A stretch of 64,000 nt of DNA. Source: Tetrahymena thermophila SB210 (Eukaryota; Ciliophora; Oligohymenophorea; Hymenostomatida; Tetrahymenidae). A model generated the notes under the pieces. It was not told where the DNA came from. It did no database searches and saw only the letters and a list, made by a program, of their open reading frames with translations. The stretch covers positions 62,001-126,000 of the forward strand of contig NW_002476364.1 of assembly GCF_000189635.1 (NCBI RefSeq). Reading direction: 5' to 3'. How positions within the stretch are numbered: position 1 is the first letter of the stretch; every line of letters begins with the position of its first letter. The position numbers and the translations under genes were made by a program. Positions 52,295-64,000 of this stretch are shown here, piece by piece.

Positions 52295-53149
52295 TCAAGA
52301 TTAAATGAATCTCTATCTATTAAAAACTTGGCTTCTGAAAATACTTCTTCTAAAATTAGTTGAAATTCTTATTTAGTGAAGCTACTTAAAATCAAATTCA
52401 TAATCAAAGTCAAAAATTTTGAGATAAAATTTCTGATTAGAATCTGGATTTTAAATAAAAGTTTCATAATATTAGTTAAGTATTTGATTTTATTCCGGGT
52501 TGTACAACTCCCACTTTTATTAATCATTGTTATACCAAATCCATCTGTATTTGATTAAGGTTTGTGGCTTGGAGTGTTGTTTTCTGATAATGGTACATTA
52601 CTCATTATTTTAGCATTTGGTGGCTTTGAGGGAATTATGGTTCGAAAAGTCAAAAGTATATCTTTAATTTTACACATAGTGATTGAATATTTTTTCATTA
52701 TTTTAATATTTTTTTTCCAAATATTTGATTAATGATTGATCTAATTCACTTTTTACACCCTGTTCAGAGAGAAGAATGAACTCATACATTATTTAATTTT
52801 CATTAGGGTATAAATGCTCATGTGATTTAAAGTTATCAATTGTATAGGGACTCAAGCAACCAGGTGATTAGCATTTAAACTAAAGCCTAGATAATATCTT
52901 TTGATATACTTTGTGAGGTTTTTTAAGACTCCAACCATCATTACAGCAGGTTGGACACTTGCTAATCTTATTTTTTTTTTTGTAATCATTGATGCATATT
53001 TCACAAAAGATTTATCCACATTAGACGCATTCTGACGCTTGAACTGAAATTTCGAAGCAAATGCCACACATTAGTTCCATAGTAATATCCTTTGAGTTGA
53101 AGCCTACAAGCTAATCCTCCTAAAAAGGGTTTTCCTCTATAGTATTCAT
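52295..53149 (-). CDS. RING-WWE E3 ubiquitin ligase, RNF146-like layout
   Basis: Intronless frame of 284 residues. The N-terminal RING has Cys pairs at 28/31 (CGIC), 41/44 (CVQC), 49/52 (CEIC) and 65/68 (CPTC). The usual His is not obvious, as in several ciliate RINGs of the form CxxCxxxFCxxC. A short Cys/His segment follows (KCQSPGCLSPY...SHEHL), perhaps a TRAF-like zinc motif. The C-terminus (about residues 201-272) is a WWE domain: paired Trp at 203/205 in RWIWYNND, then KWELYNPEQN, FDYEFDFKQLHQIRIS and FRRSIFR. WWE domains bind ADP-ribose, most often the iso-ADP-ribose unit of poly-ADP-ribose. In RNF146 this activates the RING ligase. A RING followed by WWE is the RNF146 order, unlike Deltex (WWE first). 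Predicted role: ubiquitination of ADP-ribosylated proteins. Orthology to RNF146 is not established. Confidence 0.85.
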
Positions 53150-54828
53150 TTTTATTAATCACAAACTTTCTAAATAAATATTTTTTTTGCTAAGAAATAA
53201 ATATATTTGTTTCTTACAAATATTAACAAATTAAATTAATTTATTACTTACTATTTATTAATGATTATTCTAACACATATTTCAAATCTAAGTCTTTTTG
53301 TAGATTTGTGGAAAATTGTAAATTTTTTAGTCGAATTACACTTATTTATTAAATTAAACTGTATCTTTTTATCTTAGCATTATGTTTATTGACATTAGCT
53401 TAATTAAATATATGAAGTAAAATTATAGTTTTATTTTGATGATTTAAAATAACAAAAACTCACTCACTTCAAAGTTTTCTTTAAATAAATATTTGCAAAA
53501 ATTTTTTCTCTTTCCAAATTGTTTATATTTATTTTATGGAATTTTATCGTCAAGCAAAAATACTTTTATTTTACAATTTATTACTAAAACAATATGATTT
53601 TATGTTCATTCATTTTCTATTCACTTTAGAATTTATTTGCCTTTTATACTGATTATTTGTTATAAAAAGAATCAAAGAAATTAATATTAAATAACTAAAT
53701 TAAAAATAATTTAGGGTCACTTAAATTATTTAACCAAAAAAATCCTGTAAGTAAATAATATCAATATATAATCTATATAAACAAATTTGAAAGGAAATTA
53801 ACTATTTATGAGTTAATTTTTTTTATTTTTGATTTTTTCTATTAAATTAAAAGCCAAAAAAAATTTTTCACACATACACTTTGTTTAAGAAATTAAAATT
53901 TTTTAATTCTAAATACTTTAAAAATTATTCAATGCAATAAATTAGGTGACAAGATAATTAAATTTTAAGTTTATCTTTTATATTTATAAATACAACTTTT
54001 TATAAAAAGTAAATAATAGCTTTAAAACAGATAAATCTAGCTACTCTTTATATTAATTAATTCCCAAAATATAAATAGACTTTACTGTTTATCTAAATAA
54101 AAATAAATAAAATTAATTGAAATAATTTTTATTTAGTAAAATTTTTATACTAGTTGAATAAATACATAAATGAAATAAAGCTACTAAATAATCAATAAAA
54201 TGCATGAATCTAAACTATAATGCTTCTTAATACAAGAAAGAGTTAATTATAATAAATTTTATTTAGTTTATCTTATATGTTAGTTGTAAATGTAATACCT
54301 CATTATTAAATTTGACTATGTCAACTTCAAAATTTTTCATTTATTTATTAATACTTTTAAAATGCGTGCTAATTTCTGATCTATTTTTATTGAGGTGCTA
54401 CAGTTTTTAAACAAAGTAAACCTACTAAATTAATTTTAATGCTGATTTAATAAAAAGGTTTTGATTAATTAATTACTTAATTTATTTAACATTCATATCT
54501 TAAGTTTTTTATTAGAGCTGTACAAATATTTATATAAAAAAATATATTAATATTTACTTTGAAAATAAATTAATAATTATTATACAATTTTATTAAATAA
54601 TTTATAAATTTTAAGAAGATAATTAGGAAAACCTTATTTTATTTTATTTATTTATATGTTTGTTTATTTATTTATTTGTTTAGTATCTTTTTATTTGTAG
54701 TATGTACATATTATCTCATATATTTCGTTGTGTTTCATTTTTTTAAATATCTGTTAAGACACTGCTATTCGTTTATTAATTTATTAATTGATTGATGTAT
54801 CAGTAGATTCATTTTTTAGAAATGTTTT
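53150..54828. other. AT-rich intergenic region
   Basis: 1.7 kb of almost pure A/T with ATTT runs near 54640-54680. No coding or RNA gene was recognised. Confidence 0.55.
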
Positions 54829-57800
54829 TCATTAGAAAAATTCGGGATAACAGTACGATAACATTTAAGAGAATGGTTCACTCTCAAGAAAATGAATATG
54901 AGCAGCTCTTCCAATCATTTTATCTATTGAACTTTTATTGAATGTAATTTGAGCTAAGTTTATTGTTAAATTATTAATTTTACCTATCTAGTTTAAAGTT
55001 TACATCAAGTCTATAGATATTTTCACATTTAAAATTTCTGGAAATATTTTCTACCATTTAATTGTGATATTTCCTTTTATTATGATTAAGATAAATTTGA
55101 TTACTTACTTATTATATTATTGTAAAAATTACGATCCGTTAGGAATGGTGAGTACTCTTGCTGATTGAATTGGGACATATTAATCGTCAAAGCTTGATAT
55201 AAACATGACATTCTAGAACCAGTTAAGACCAGGCTTTGTAGATAATTTGTATAAATAGGTGTCTTCGATATTATCAGAATCTCTCATAGATAATTGCAAT
55301 AAACTTTAGCTTTTGTGTATTTTTTGCATAATCCATAAACCTAATAATTAAATTAACATTAATTAAATGTTTTAAAGTTAATTTATTATGATTGTGTTTA
55401 TTATTTATTACCTGCATCGATTAGCTTGTTGGAGTTTGCATAACATCCTAAATGAGGTGAACATATAGATATATAAGAGTACATGATTGTAGAATAATCT
55501 TGCAAATAAGGTAATGCTGCACGAGCTATTACTCCTCCCATTGAATGTCCTATAAAAGTCATTTTGGTCAAACATTAGATGTATCTCTTACCAATATAAG
55601 CTCTTATTTCCAAAGCTAGGTTCTTTCCAAGAAAATCTAAATCTTTGTCTGTATGATCTTCATTTATTTTAGAGCTTAAGCAGTAAGCGGTAGGATATTG
55701 CTTAATCAAGTTATTTTTTATCGATCTCAAGTCATAGCTATTTCCTTAAAATCCATGACACAAAATGATTAAATGATTTCCTTTAGATAAATAAAAATAT
55801 TAATTACTTAATTAATCATTCTTAAAATAAAAGAAATGAATTACCGAATTTCTGTTGATTAGAAAGGATATTTGGGTCTTACAAAATCTCATCAAACACA
55901 TAACTAGGTTATCTTTTCTAATATATTTCTTGAAAGAAAATAGGATGTTCTTGGGCACTAGGAAACATCTCGAGGTTCTCAATAGTTAACGGCTCTAGGT
56001 TGTTGAAGTAAAATTTCTTTCTGAATTATTTAGCTATTTAGCTATTTGTTGAAGTGTAGTCTTCTAAAGAAGTGAATAAGTCAGTTGTTGTCAATTTCTG
56101 ACGAAAGATCGATTCTCCCCACCTTTCGCTGATTTATTTATTATTCTCAACCATGTATTTTTGTAACAACTTGGAGTGCTTTTATACAAGCAAATCAATA
56201 AACTGTGACCAAATTTGGAATAAACTTCCACTTATCTAATTAATTTCTCTTTGTACATCATTTATAAATATATTTTATTCATTTTCATTCAAATGTTCTT
56301 TCTTTTTCTTTTAAGTGACTCCATGTTAAATAGGTGGCCTCTAATGATGACTAAAGGTTGAATTACTATCAAATTTAGTGGAGAAAGATGAAAAATTATG
56401 GTTTTTATTCTAACTTTCGAACTCTTGTTAATCTTTGATCTGTTAATTGTAATATTCTAAGCTATTTGCATCTACATCTTTTATTTATATCAGCGAAGGA
56501 TGAGGCATTTAAATTATATCCTCATTAGAAGGATCTGAATAGTCTTATACTTCATCCAAAATGCGTTTAAGTTTGCTGAATTAGTTCTTGAGATGTGCAA
56601 CATAGAATTAATAGAAGCTTTAAACTGATTCTTTTTAAACTAAAAAAAATAAAATATTGAGTTAGAATCACTAACAAACAATCAATATCTTACAATTAAA
56701 TGTGACTTCTTAAATAAAGTGATTAATGTTCTTATATTTAGCTCCTTTTATAACCTTTTCTTTCTTTTTAATTTTTTCAGAGTTGCTAGAAAGAGTGTCT
56801 TAGGTCAGTTAATTGTCATCTTCATCTGTGTCTTCTAGATCCTCATTCTAACTACTTCTACTTTTAAATATTTTTTCAATAAATGACTTTGATCTTTCTC
56901 TCTTCTCCTGATTAGATTGTATCAAATTCTATGAAAACAAGAATTCTGGATTCCTAAATTTAAAATCTAAGAAATTATTTAAGTAAAATTTAATAAATAG
57001 ATTAATTTTATTTTTCATAAAGAAAACAATTTGTATTAAATTTATATGTAAATAGACTGCTTAATTGATATTTGTAGCTAATATGCTATTTTCAAAATAG
57101 CATGAATTCAAAAATATCTTAGCATATTATAAATTATTTATTTATTTTAACCTTTCTTTACATTTCGTTAGTAAGAATAATCGTTGAGTATTTAGACAAA
57201 ATTTACTGGAAATATATTAAGTTTAAAATTTTTTTAAAAGTATTTAATTTATTACCCAAAAGCAGAGAATGAAAGCTGCATTCTAGCACACAAAAGTGCA
57301 TTTTATCAAAGACTATGGGCAAAAACTCATGCAATCCTTCTGAGGAGTATCTAATGATGCTTCTAAATTTGGATAACTTTTCGAATTTCTTTCATTTTTA
57401 TAAAATATAAATCTCTATGATATTTTAATTAACCAAAAATATTTGAATTTTTAATACTAATGGCTCTGTTTTATATTTATCTGGATCTGTAGTAAATGCT
57501 GCAATTAGATCGCATTCTAAGTAAAATTCTGTTAATTTGTAATTATTATCTGCATTCACTTCTGATCTGAAGCAGCAAAGATCATTCATACGAACTTCTT
57601 CTTCGCAATATCTAATACTAAAAACCTTGCTTTTGAACTTCTGTTCGCTATCTAAGATAGTTGATTCCTCAAATATACTTTAATCACTATAATGGCTCTA
57701 TGATTTAAATCCTAAATTATTCTACGTGTAATGATAAGGAGTCGCATATTGCTTGTTCTATTTAAAATTATAACAAAATAATTAATATTAAATAAATTGA

Positions 57801-58043
57801 TTCTTTCATCTGAAGACGTTGCTTAATAACAAAACCAATACATTAAAATACAAACTCTCGACCTTATTCTAAATTTGTATCAAAACAACATCTTAATGGC
57901 AAAGATTAATTGTATAAATTTACTTATTAACTGTCTTAATAGTATATACTGAATTCCATATAGTAAACACCTTGATCGAATAAATCGATGTTTCTAAAAT
58001 TTTCAAGAGACAAAATGAACTCATAAGTAGCTTTCCAACTCAT
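54829..58043 (-). CDS. FAM135: FAM135-type lipase-like protein (DUF676)
   Basis: Multi-exon gene with the FAM135 layout. The N-terminal DUF3657-like region starts MSWKATYEFILSLENFRNID, then LFDQGVYYMEFSIY, and later LTEFYLECDLIAAF. A long variable middle has acidic and Ser/Asn-rich linkers (for example LEDTDEDD). The C-terminal alpha/beta-hydrolase (DUF676) domain carries ILCHGFQGNSYDLRSIKN, then FIGHSMGGVIARAALPYL with the nucleophile Ser in GHSMGG. After an intron near 55341-55410 it reads LWIMQKIHKSQSLLQLSMRD, NIEDTYLYKLS and DDQYVPIQSARV. The protein ends IGRAAHIHFLESEPF, a FAM135 hallmark, before TGA at 54831-54829. His and Asp of the triad were not pinned down. The substrate is unknown; family members are linked to intracellular trafficking. 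Exon borders in the 56600-57950 stretch are approximate. Confidence 0.85.
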
Positions 58044-58922
58044 TTCTCAGATACTCTATAATTTTTTTTATACCTTAATCACGCTAATGTATGAATGAAA
58101 AAATATGTGTGTGAATTAATTATGTTTGTATATTTGTTTGCTTAATTAATTTTAAAATTTGTGAATATTTTATGATAAATGAATTTGTTTATTTTAATTA
58201 GAAAAGTTAAATATTGATTATCATTTTGTTTTTTTTGATTATTTTAATGCAGAACTAGAATTTAATCAAAGCTAAGTGTTTGAACATTCTTTTTACATTA
58301 TCGTTAACTGGGGCTAATCTATTAATACAAAAAAAAAATTAATTTCTATTAACTCTGAATTAAATTTATTTAATATTTTAATCATATGTTATTATTTGAG
58401 AAGTTATCATAAAATTCTTAAAGACATAAAGAAACAATAGAAAACATAAAATTTTAAATTAGTTTTTATTACTGATCAAATTTTTAAATTTATTATTTTT
58501 CAGTCATGCTTTCTCAAATTTTTATTTGTTTAATTAAAATAATTTATTTACTCTTCTTAGTAGTTCATTCGAAAAAATTTTCCTTTATTATAATTATTAA
58601 TTAATTTTTGGTTATTTTAAATTAAATATTTGATTGATTAAGGAAGTTAGTTTCATCATTTATAGAGTGCATTTTTTTTATTTATTGAAAAGTGTTTTTT
58701 ATTTAACTCAATTTAGTTTTTCAAAGAAAAAAACCTCCAATCCTCATTAATTAAAACTCTATTTAATTAGTACCATAAAAAATGTTTTAAGTATAATAAA
58801 TAACATCTTAAAAAAATTTTAAAATGAGGAGGTTTATTAATTAAAGAGGATTGATGGTATATTAATTGATTCCTTTTCAGCTATTTTTAAATCGATTTCT
58901 ATCATTACTAAACTATTTCTAA
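58044..58922. other. AT-rich intergenic region
   Basis: 880 bp between two minus-strand genes, probably holding the FAM135-like promoter. No gene or repeat was recognised. Confidence 0.55.
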
Positions 58923-60412
58923 TCAAAAAAAACAAGGAAAGCAGTATTTAAATATATTATTTGATCTCTTAAGAATGATTTAATGAATTTGCTCATCAAT
59001 TTCTTAGTGATTGCCACAAGCTCTTCGACTATTTTCTAAATCTCTAGTATCTAATTTACTCTCATATTAGAGTAATATTTGAACAATATTCACATATCGC
59101 CATCTTGCAGCTACTTCTAAGCAAGTATCTTAGTTCTTTTTATAAATATTTATATAACTTCTAATATAAATTATTATTGAAATTACTTTGGTTTTAATAC
59201 TTGGAATTGCCCCAATTTTCAATAAAAACTTTACAATCTTTTTATAAATAAATCAAATTAATATAGACAGTTTATTTTGATTACTAAGTGGGATGTATAG
59301 ATAGATTTATTTATTTACTTCTATATTTTAATTCATGCACGCAATGTAAAGAGGGAAAAACCCTTAGCTATTTAGTTTATTTATTAAATGTTCTGGGTCA
59401 TCTGGAGATCTGATATATCTTTTAAAAAAATCTTTATTGTAAGCTATTTTAAATGGTAATTCATAATGCCAAGATACCTTTTAGGATCGTTTTAAATGAT
59501 ACTTTTTATTTTCTCAAGGTCTTAAGGTGATCCATTTTTACAAAGTTAGCACAATTCTTCAATTCTCCGATAATTATCCAATATTTTAATCATCTCAAAA
59601 TCCTATTTTATATAATTGTTTCCTATATTAAAGCATTACACTACATTTATAACATTTACTTATTCATAATTAAAGACTTTATGGCTTTCCTCCTTTTTTT
59701 TTCTTGGAGAGGGTGAATTTTTTATTTCCTCCTCTATATCATTTGGTTAAATGTTTTTTATTTCGCTTTTTTGAAAGGCTTGAATGCTTTTCATTACAAT
59801 AGATAGCTTTTTCCACCTCTTCAAGCCTGGTGAAGCATTGCTAGAGATGTGGGAATTCTATAGCTCTTCTCCATCAACCTAATATACAAAAAGATAATTT
59901 GAAATGTATATAATAAATAATCAAATTAATTCAAAAAAAAAGATAATGAATAAAATTACATTTGTGTTTGTAGAGCGCTTTATTTGAATTTTAAGAGTTG
60001 GCAACTCATAAGTGTTTCTTTTTTTGCTATTTTATGGCTTTTAAAAAAGATCTATTTCATTATTAGCTGATTCATTTTCTTAGCTAATTCCTTTAAAGCA
60101 AATTTTATTTTAATTAGGAGATACTTTTTGCTCAATTCTTTGTTATGAGCACTGAATTGCTTGGTATTCTATTGTGGATTTATCATTTTCTTAAAGGTGA
60201 TCCTATAATGTTATCTCTTTTTATTGTTATTCATAATTGTAATAAATGTCTTGAATTGCAAGAGATTTCTTTCTTTTTTTTCTCTAAGATTTTGAGAAGG
60301 AAACATTGTATCTATCATCATGGGTGTAATTCTGAATGTCACTATTATCTAAATGCTGCTTTGATGTATCTCTAATGGCAGAAATGTTGGTAGTTATATT
60401 TTATTCTTCCAT
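58923..60412 (-). CDS. Ankyrin-repeat protein
   Basis: From the ATG at 60412 the first exon encodes a polar region with a basic patch (KSQRKKRKKSLAIQ). After an intron beginning GTAATTTTATTC a second basic segment follows (KNSPSPRKKRRKAIKSLI), possibly a nuclear-localisation signal. Ankyrin repeats follow: LNSQGFFPLYIACMNQN then IEIVKFLLKIGAIPSIK, and DTCLEVAARWRYVNIVQILL then QYESKLD. The introns between these repeats (about 59248-59325 and 59146-59190) splice in frame. The reading frame between ELCQLCKNGSPQDLEKIKS and HYELPFKIAYNKDFFKRY (59462-59520) shifts by one base without an intron I can define. So the model is incomplete or the gene carries a frameshift there. It ends CFPCFF then TGA at 58925-58923. 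Role: probably a protein-binding adaptor. Confidence 0.7.
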
Positions 60413-61869
60413 TGAGCTTATCGAGATGTATATAATTAAGTGAATTAAATATTAAAATTATAAAAATATTGATTGAATCTAAAAAACACTATGAAATCAA
60501 AAAAATAAATATATTTGTGATTATTATTTACTTCAAAAGTTAAATCAATATAGTATTAAGTATTCAACTATCTTCATTCAATTCTAATTTTTTTCTTATT
60601 CTCTAAATTGTTTATTAATTTCTACTTGATTTAGTCAACTCAAATCAAAGTATCAATTTTTATATTTATTCTCCCTTATAATTCGAGGTTATTTCTAAAT
60701 CTATAAATTTCCTGATTATTTAATCTTAAAAATAATCAAAACTATTATAAAAACCTATTTTTATTACAAAAGGCTTAATTTTTAAGTATTTATTTTGTTT
60801 GTTACTTTAATAATTATTTTCTTATTAATCTTATTTATTCTTCCAAATAATTTGAGGTATTTCCAAATCAATAAATTGCCTGATTATTTAATCTAAAAAA
60901 ATACAAAACTATTATAATAAGCTATTATTATTATTAAGACTTAACTTTTAAATATTTATTTTGTTTTATGAATATTTATTTTTTTATTTTTTCTAATTTA
61001 TTCTCCCATATAATTTGTCAATAAATTGCATGATGATTTAATATTTAAAAGAATTCAAAACTATTATAAAAAGAAATTAATTTTTATTTTAAATATTTAT
61101 TTAGCTTCTTTGTATGAAATTTCAAATTCATAATCAAGAAAATAATAAGTTTAGTGTCTATAATAGATCTATCCCACTAAAATATTATATTTAAAAAAGA
61201 CAAAAAATTAATCAATGCTTCAAAATTTATGATATAGAAAATCAAATCAAAGTAAAATCGTTTCATAAGGATAATCATCATTTCAAATTAATTTTTTAAG
61301 ACTAACGCATTTAATGAAAATAAAATTTGGTATAAACTTGCTTAGTATTCAAAATTACCTAATTTAAATTTATTATGATAAAGGAAAAAAGATAAAAGCT
61401 ATCTAAGATAGCCTGACGATAACCAACGAATAGAGTTCATTTTACTTGTAAGCTTAAATAAAATTGTGTTTTAAGTGAATAAATTAAACTATGTAACATT
61501 TAATTTAACTAGTTGTTTTGAATGTGTGAACATAAGTTTTTTATATTAGTTAAAAGTAATAACTTTAATTTTAAGCGACTGAATGTGATCACTTACTTTC
61601 TTTTAATATATTTTGTAATAAGTAAATATATTAAATAGTAAACAAAAATTTAATACTTTTATTAAGAAAATTAACTTATAACAGCTGGTTTATAGAATAA
61701 CTACAAATAATTCAATCATTCTATTAGATATAGTCAAGTTTTTATAGTTTAAGCTTTTCTTCTCATTGTTTTTTTGAGCGCTGATATGGGAATATAAATT
61801 TCGTAATGCTGCAGTTCTAAAAAAAGCATAGTTAATGAGGAAACATTATAACGAAAAACCAAAAATTAA
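60413..61869. other. Intergenic with tandem 165-bp repeats
   Basis: AT-rich spacer between divergent genes. About 60600-61110 consists of three diverged tandem copies annotated separately. No gene was recognised. Confidence 0.6.
60600..61110. repeat. Three tandem copies of a 165-170 bp unit
   Basis: Copies begin with TATTCTCCCTTATAATTCG, TATTCTTCCAAATAATTTG and TATTCTCCCATATAATTTG at about 60667, 60836 and 61000. Each continues with a block like AATTTCCTGATTATTTAATC, then CAAAACTATTATAA, and ends with AAATATTTATTTTG. The third copy is shorter in the middle. Confidence 0.8.
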
Positions 61870-64000
61870 ATGCCATTAATTTCTGCTAAAAAGTAGCAAA
61901 AGGAAAATTCAGTCAGAAGTAACTAATCTTCTGGTAAAATGGCAAGCAATACTTTGATCAATGAGGCTTAACATGATTAAGCGCGATCAGTTTAAGGTAT
62001 TAAAGATAAATTGCATTAAATTTTGTTTAAAATATGATGATAGATTTATTTAAGACATTAACATTCTAGTAAAATATATTTAATTCTACAAATTCATTAA
62101 TTATATAATAGATAAAAATGCTATTTTTACAGAAGACATTTTGAGTAGAAGGATATTTCTAGCGGATTTAAAGTAGTCTGATTAGTAAAAGTAATAAGAA
62201 AAAATCACACAATCTATAAAAATAAACGAAGAATTATAAAAAAGTCTTTCAGATGTTGATGAATAAAAGGAATAAATAGACGATTTTAACAGGGCTTTGA
62301 TAGTTCCTGAGGATTAAAATGAATAAATTAAATAAAACTCTTAAGAGATGCAGCAATATCCATTAAAAAAAGTAATAGATTTGGATAAAGTTCATATCAA
62401 AAGCAACTGTTATAGAGATAACTTTGAAAAAGTTTAAATTCCTTTGCTAGATATGATTATTAGTGGCGAAAAAGATTTAAAAGAATGTAATTTATTAATT
62501 AATTAATTATTTATTTTTGATAGAATTTATAATTAATATATTATCAAAATTGATTTGAATTCTGATCATTGCATAAAATTTATTCAGTAAAATAACACAA
62601 ACAAATAAAGAATGAATTAATGAAAGAAAGAAAGAATCGATTATTTTTATTTCAAATCTATTTTTACCAATTAACGTGCTTTATAATTTTTACTTTAGTT
62701 GATGAAGAGGACTCTAATAGCGATAGTGCTGAAGAAGAGAATAAACGAGATTCAATAAAAAAAGGGGTTAAATCTCTTCAAGCCCTATAAAATTATGAAA
62801 GAGGAGATGGTAGTTAAGACGGTTAAGATGGATAAGATGATGACGAAGAGGAAGAAGAGGAGGAGGAAAATTCTGATGATGAAAGTTATGATTTATTCGA
62901 TTCAGGTGGAGTATTAGAAAGAATCATGAGAGAAAATAGGCATAAAAAAAATGGTTTAGGTATTGATTCACATAGCGGACAAACTTACGTTCTGAAATAG
63001 GTATTTCTTACTTAATATAAAAAGTTATCAATAATTAATTGTGTAAAAATAAAGTACTCACCAGAAGATGTTTAAGAATTGATTTTTGATTATGATTTAG
63101 CTCAAAGGATAAAGTAAATTTAGATGCAAAACAACTGTTTTTGCATGATACATGCTATCCGTAAACAAAGTGATGGTAAGATTTAATATAAAGTTTTTCT
63201 TAGATAATTATTGGTAAAAATAAAATTTAGAGGGTCTTCTTATAGTGCAAAACCATGAAAAGGGAGGGTCTTTATCTTTGTTTTTAGACACAGCATTCAA
63301 TGAGAAAGAAGCCAAAATTTGGATGATAAAAATTTTATAAGCTTTGCAGATATTACACGAAAGCCATTTAGAGCATGGGTAAAAAAATAAATTTAATGAA
63401 AATTTTTAATTTAAATGATGAAAATAGGAATTTAAAACCAAATAATATACTTCTCGGCTAAGGACAGTTAAAGCTAACTGATATAAACATGTTCAAAAAC
63501 AAGAAACATCTCCATAATCTTTACAGTGCACCAGAAGTAATTTTTGTTTTTTTCATAAAAAATCCTTCAAAATAAATTATTTAAACTATTTAACAGCTAC
63601 TATAGAGAGACTAGCTAACAGAAAAATCAGATATTTGGAGTGCATGCTTGATTTTTATAGAAGTACTTTCTAAACTTTTTTATAGATTAATCAAAATAGT
63701 TTTTTGAATTAGAATTTTTTGTATTAAAAAAAATTCAATTAATAAAAAGATGAGAACTGGTGTGATGCCATATCTTGAAAAAGATCCAGATATGACAGTA
63801 GAAAAACTGAAAGAAAAAATTGAAAGAATGGAGTTGAGATTGCCATTTGACATTGAAACTTAAGAGTTCATAAGAATGATGAATAATATTGATCCAAATA
63901 AAAGAAAAACAGCAAAAGAGTTATTGAATTCGAGATATCTTAGATGTATGATAAATATAAAATTTAAAAGCTGTTAAATCATTTATTTTTAATCTTTTTA
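61870..64000 (+). CDS. Protein pseudokinase, runs off the window
   Basis: Partial multi-exon gene. Exon 1 is 61870-61996 and exon 2 starts at 62133, in matching phase. The N-terminus is Gln/Lys-rich. A later exon has an acidic block (DDDEEEEEEEENSDDESYDLF, about 62838-62892) just before the kinase-like domain. The ATP-site lysine may be in GQTYVLKQ. The alpha-D region reads HEKGGSLSLFLDTAF. The catalytic loop is LEHGNLKPNNILL, so HRD is HGN and the catalytic Asp is lost. DFG is DIN in LTDINMFKN. SAPE and KSDIWSACLIFIEVL are intact, and the C-lobe ends PNKRKTAKELLNSRYL. No clear glycine loop was seen. This predicts a catalytically dead scaffold or regulator. No TGA appears before position 64000, so the 3' end is missing. 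Confidence 0.75.

Noticed and set aside
51893..52308. Two adjacent plus-strand ORFs of 75 and 63 codons
   Set aside because: Both are Lys/Ile/Phe-rich, as random A/T-rich sequence would be, and one overlaps the 3' end of the RING-WWE gene.
52852..53067. 71-codon minus-strand ORF starting MAFASKFQFKRQ
   Set aside because: It is a shifted frame of the RING-WWE gene, whose true frame carries the Cys pairs.

Overview
This window looks like ciliate macronuclear DNA, most likely Tetrahymena or a close oligohymenophorean relative. It is extremely AT-rich. Every convincing gene reads through in-frame TAA and TAG (Gln) and ends at TGA. The genes carry AT-rich GT...AG introns. Conserved protein families appear only when this code is used, so ORF calls made with the standard code are mostly fragments. 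I see no telomere, tRNA or rRNA. All coordinates and splice sites were worked out by eye; exon phases were checked where stated.

Layout, left to right. 346-3450 (-): an AHI1/jouberin-type ciliary transition-zone WD40 protein. 5351-7827 (+): an unrecognised protein whose N-terminus resembles a glutamine-amidotransferase fold. 8952-14510 (-): a kinesin-related protein whose motor domain has lost its nucleotide-binding motifs (a pseudo-kinesin) fused to a basic, then coiled-coil tail. 15113-17011 (+): an intronless leucine-rich-repeat protein. 17684-24591 (+): a very large protein with a TBC-like central region. 26643-27908 (-): a JMJD7-type JmjC hydroxylase/peptidase, whose 3' end is followed by two older tandem copies of the same 3' segment. 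29017-30086 (-): a 299-residue unknown. 32529-32864 (+): a small S/N/Q-rich ORF. 33291-35974 (+): a CaMK-like protein kinase with DFN in place of DFG. 36636-38421 (+): a Gln/Asn-rich unknown. 39087-40373 (+): a possible outer-membrane beta-barrel protein. 43420-45505 (+): the TFIIIB subunit Bdp1. 48261-50891 (+): a PARP-family ADP-ribosyltransferase. 52295-53149 (-): a RING-WWE (RNF146-like) E3 ligase. 54829-58043 (-): a FAM135-type lipase-like protein. 58923-60412 (-): an ankyrin-repeat protein. 61870 to the window edge (+): a pseudokinase.

The genes are independent monocistronic eukaryotic units, not operons. The most notable points are the nucleotide-site-less kinesin, the convergent PARP and RING-WWE pair (a writer and a potential reader of ADP-ribose about 1.4 kb apart), a nearly perfect 142-bp foldback element at 47089-47230, and several families of decayed tandem repeats in the intergenic DNA. 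Intergenic regions of 1-3 kb are almost pure A/T, with tetranucleotide microsatellites and no recognisable genes.
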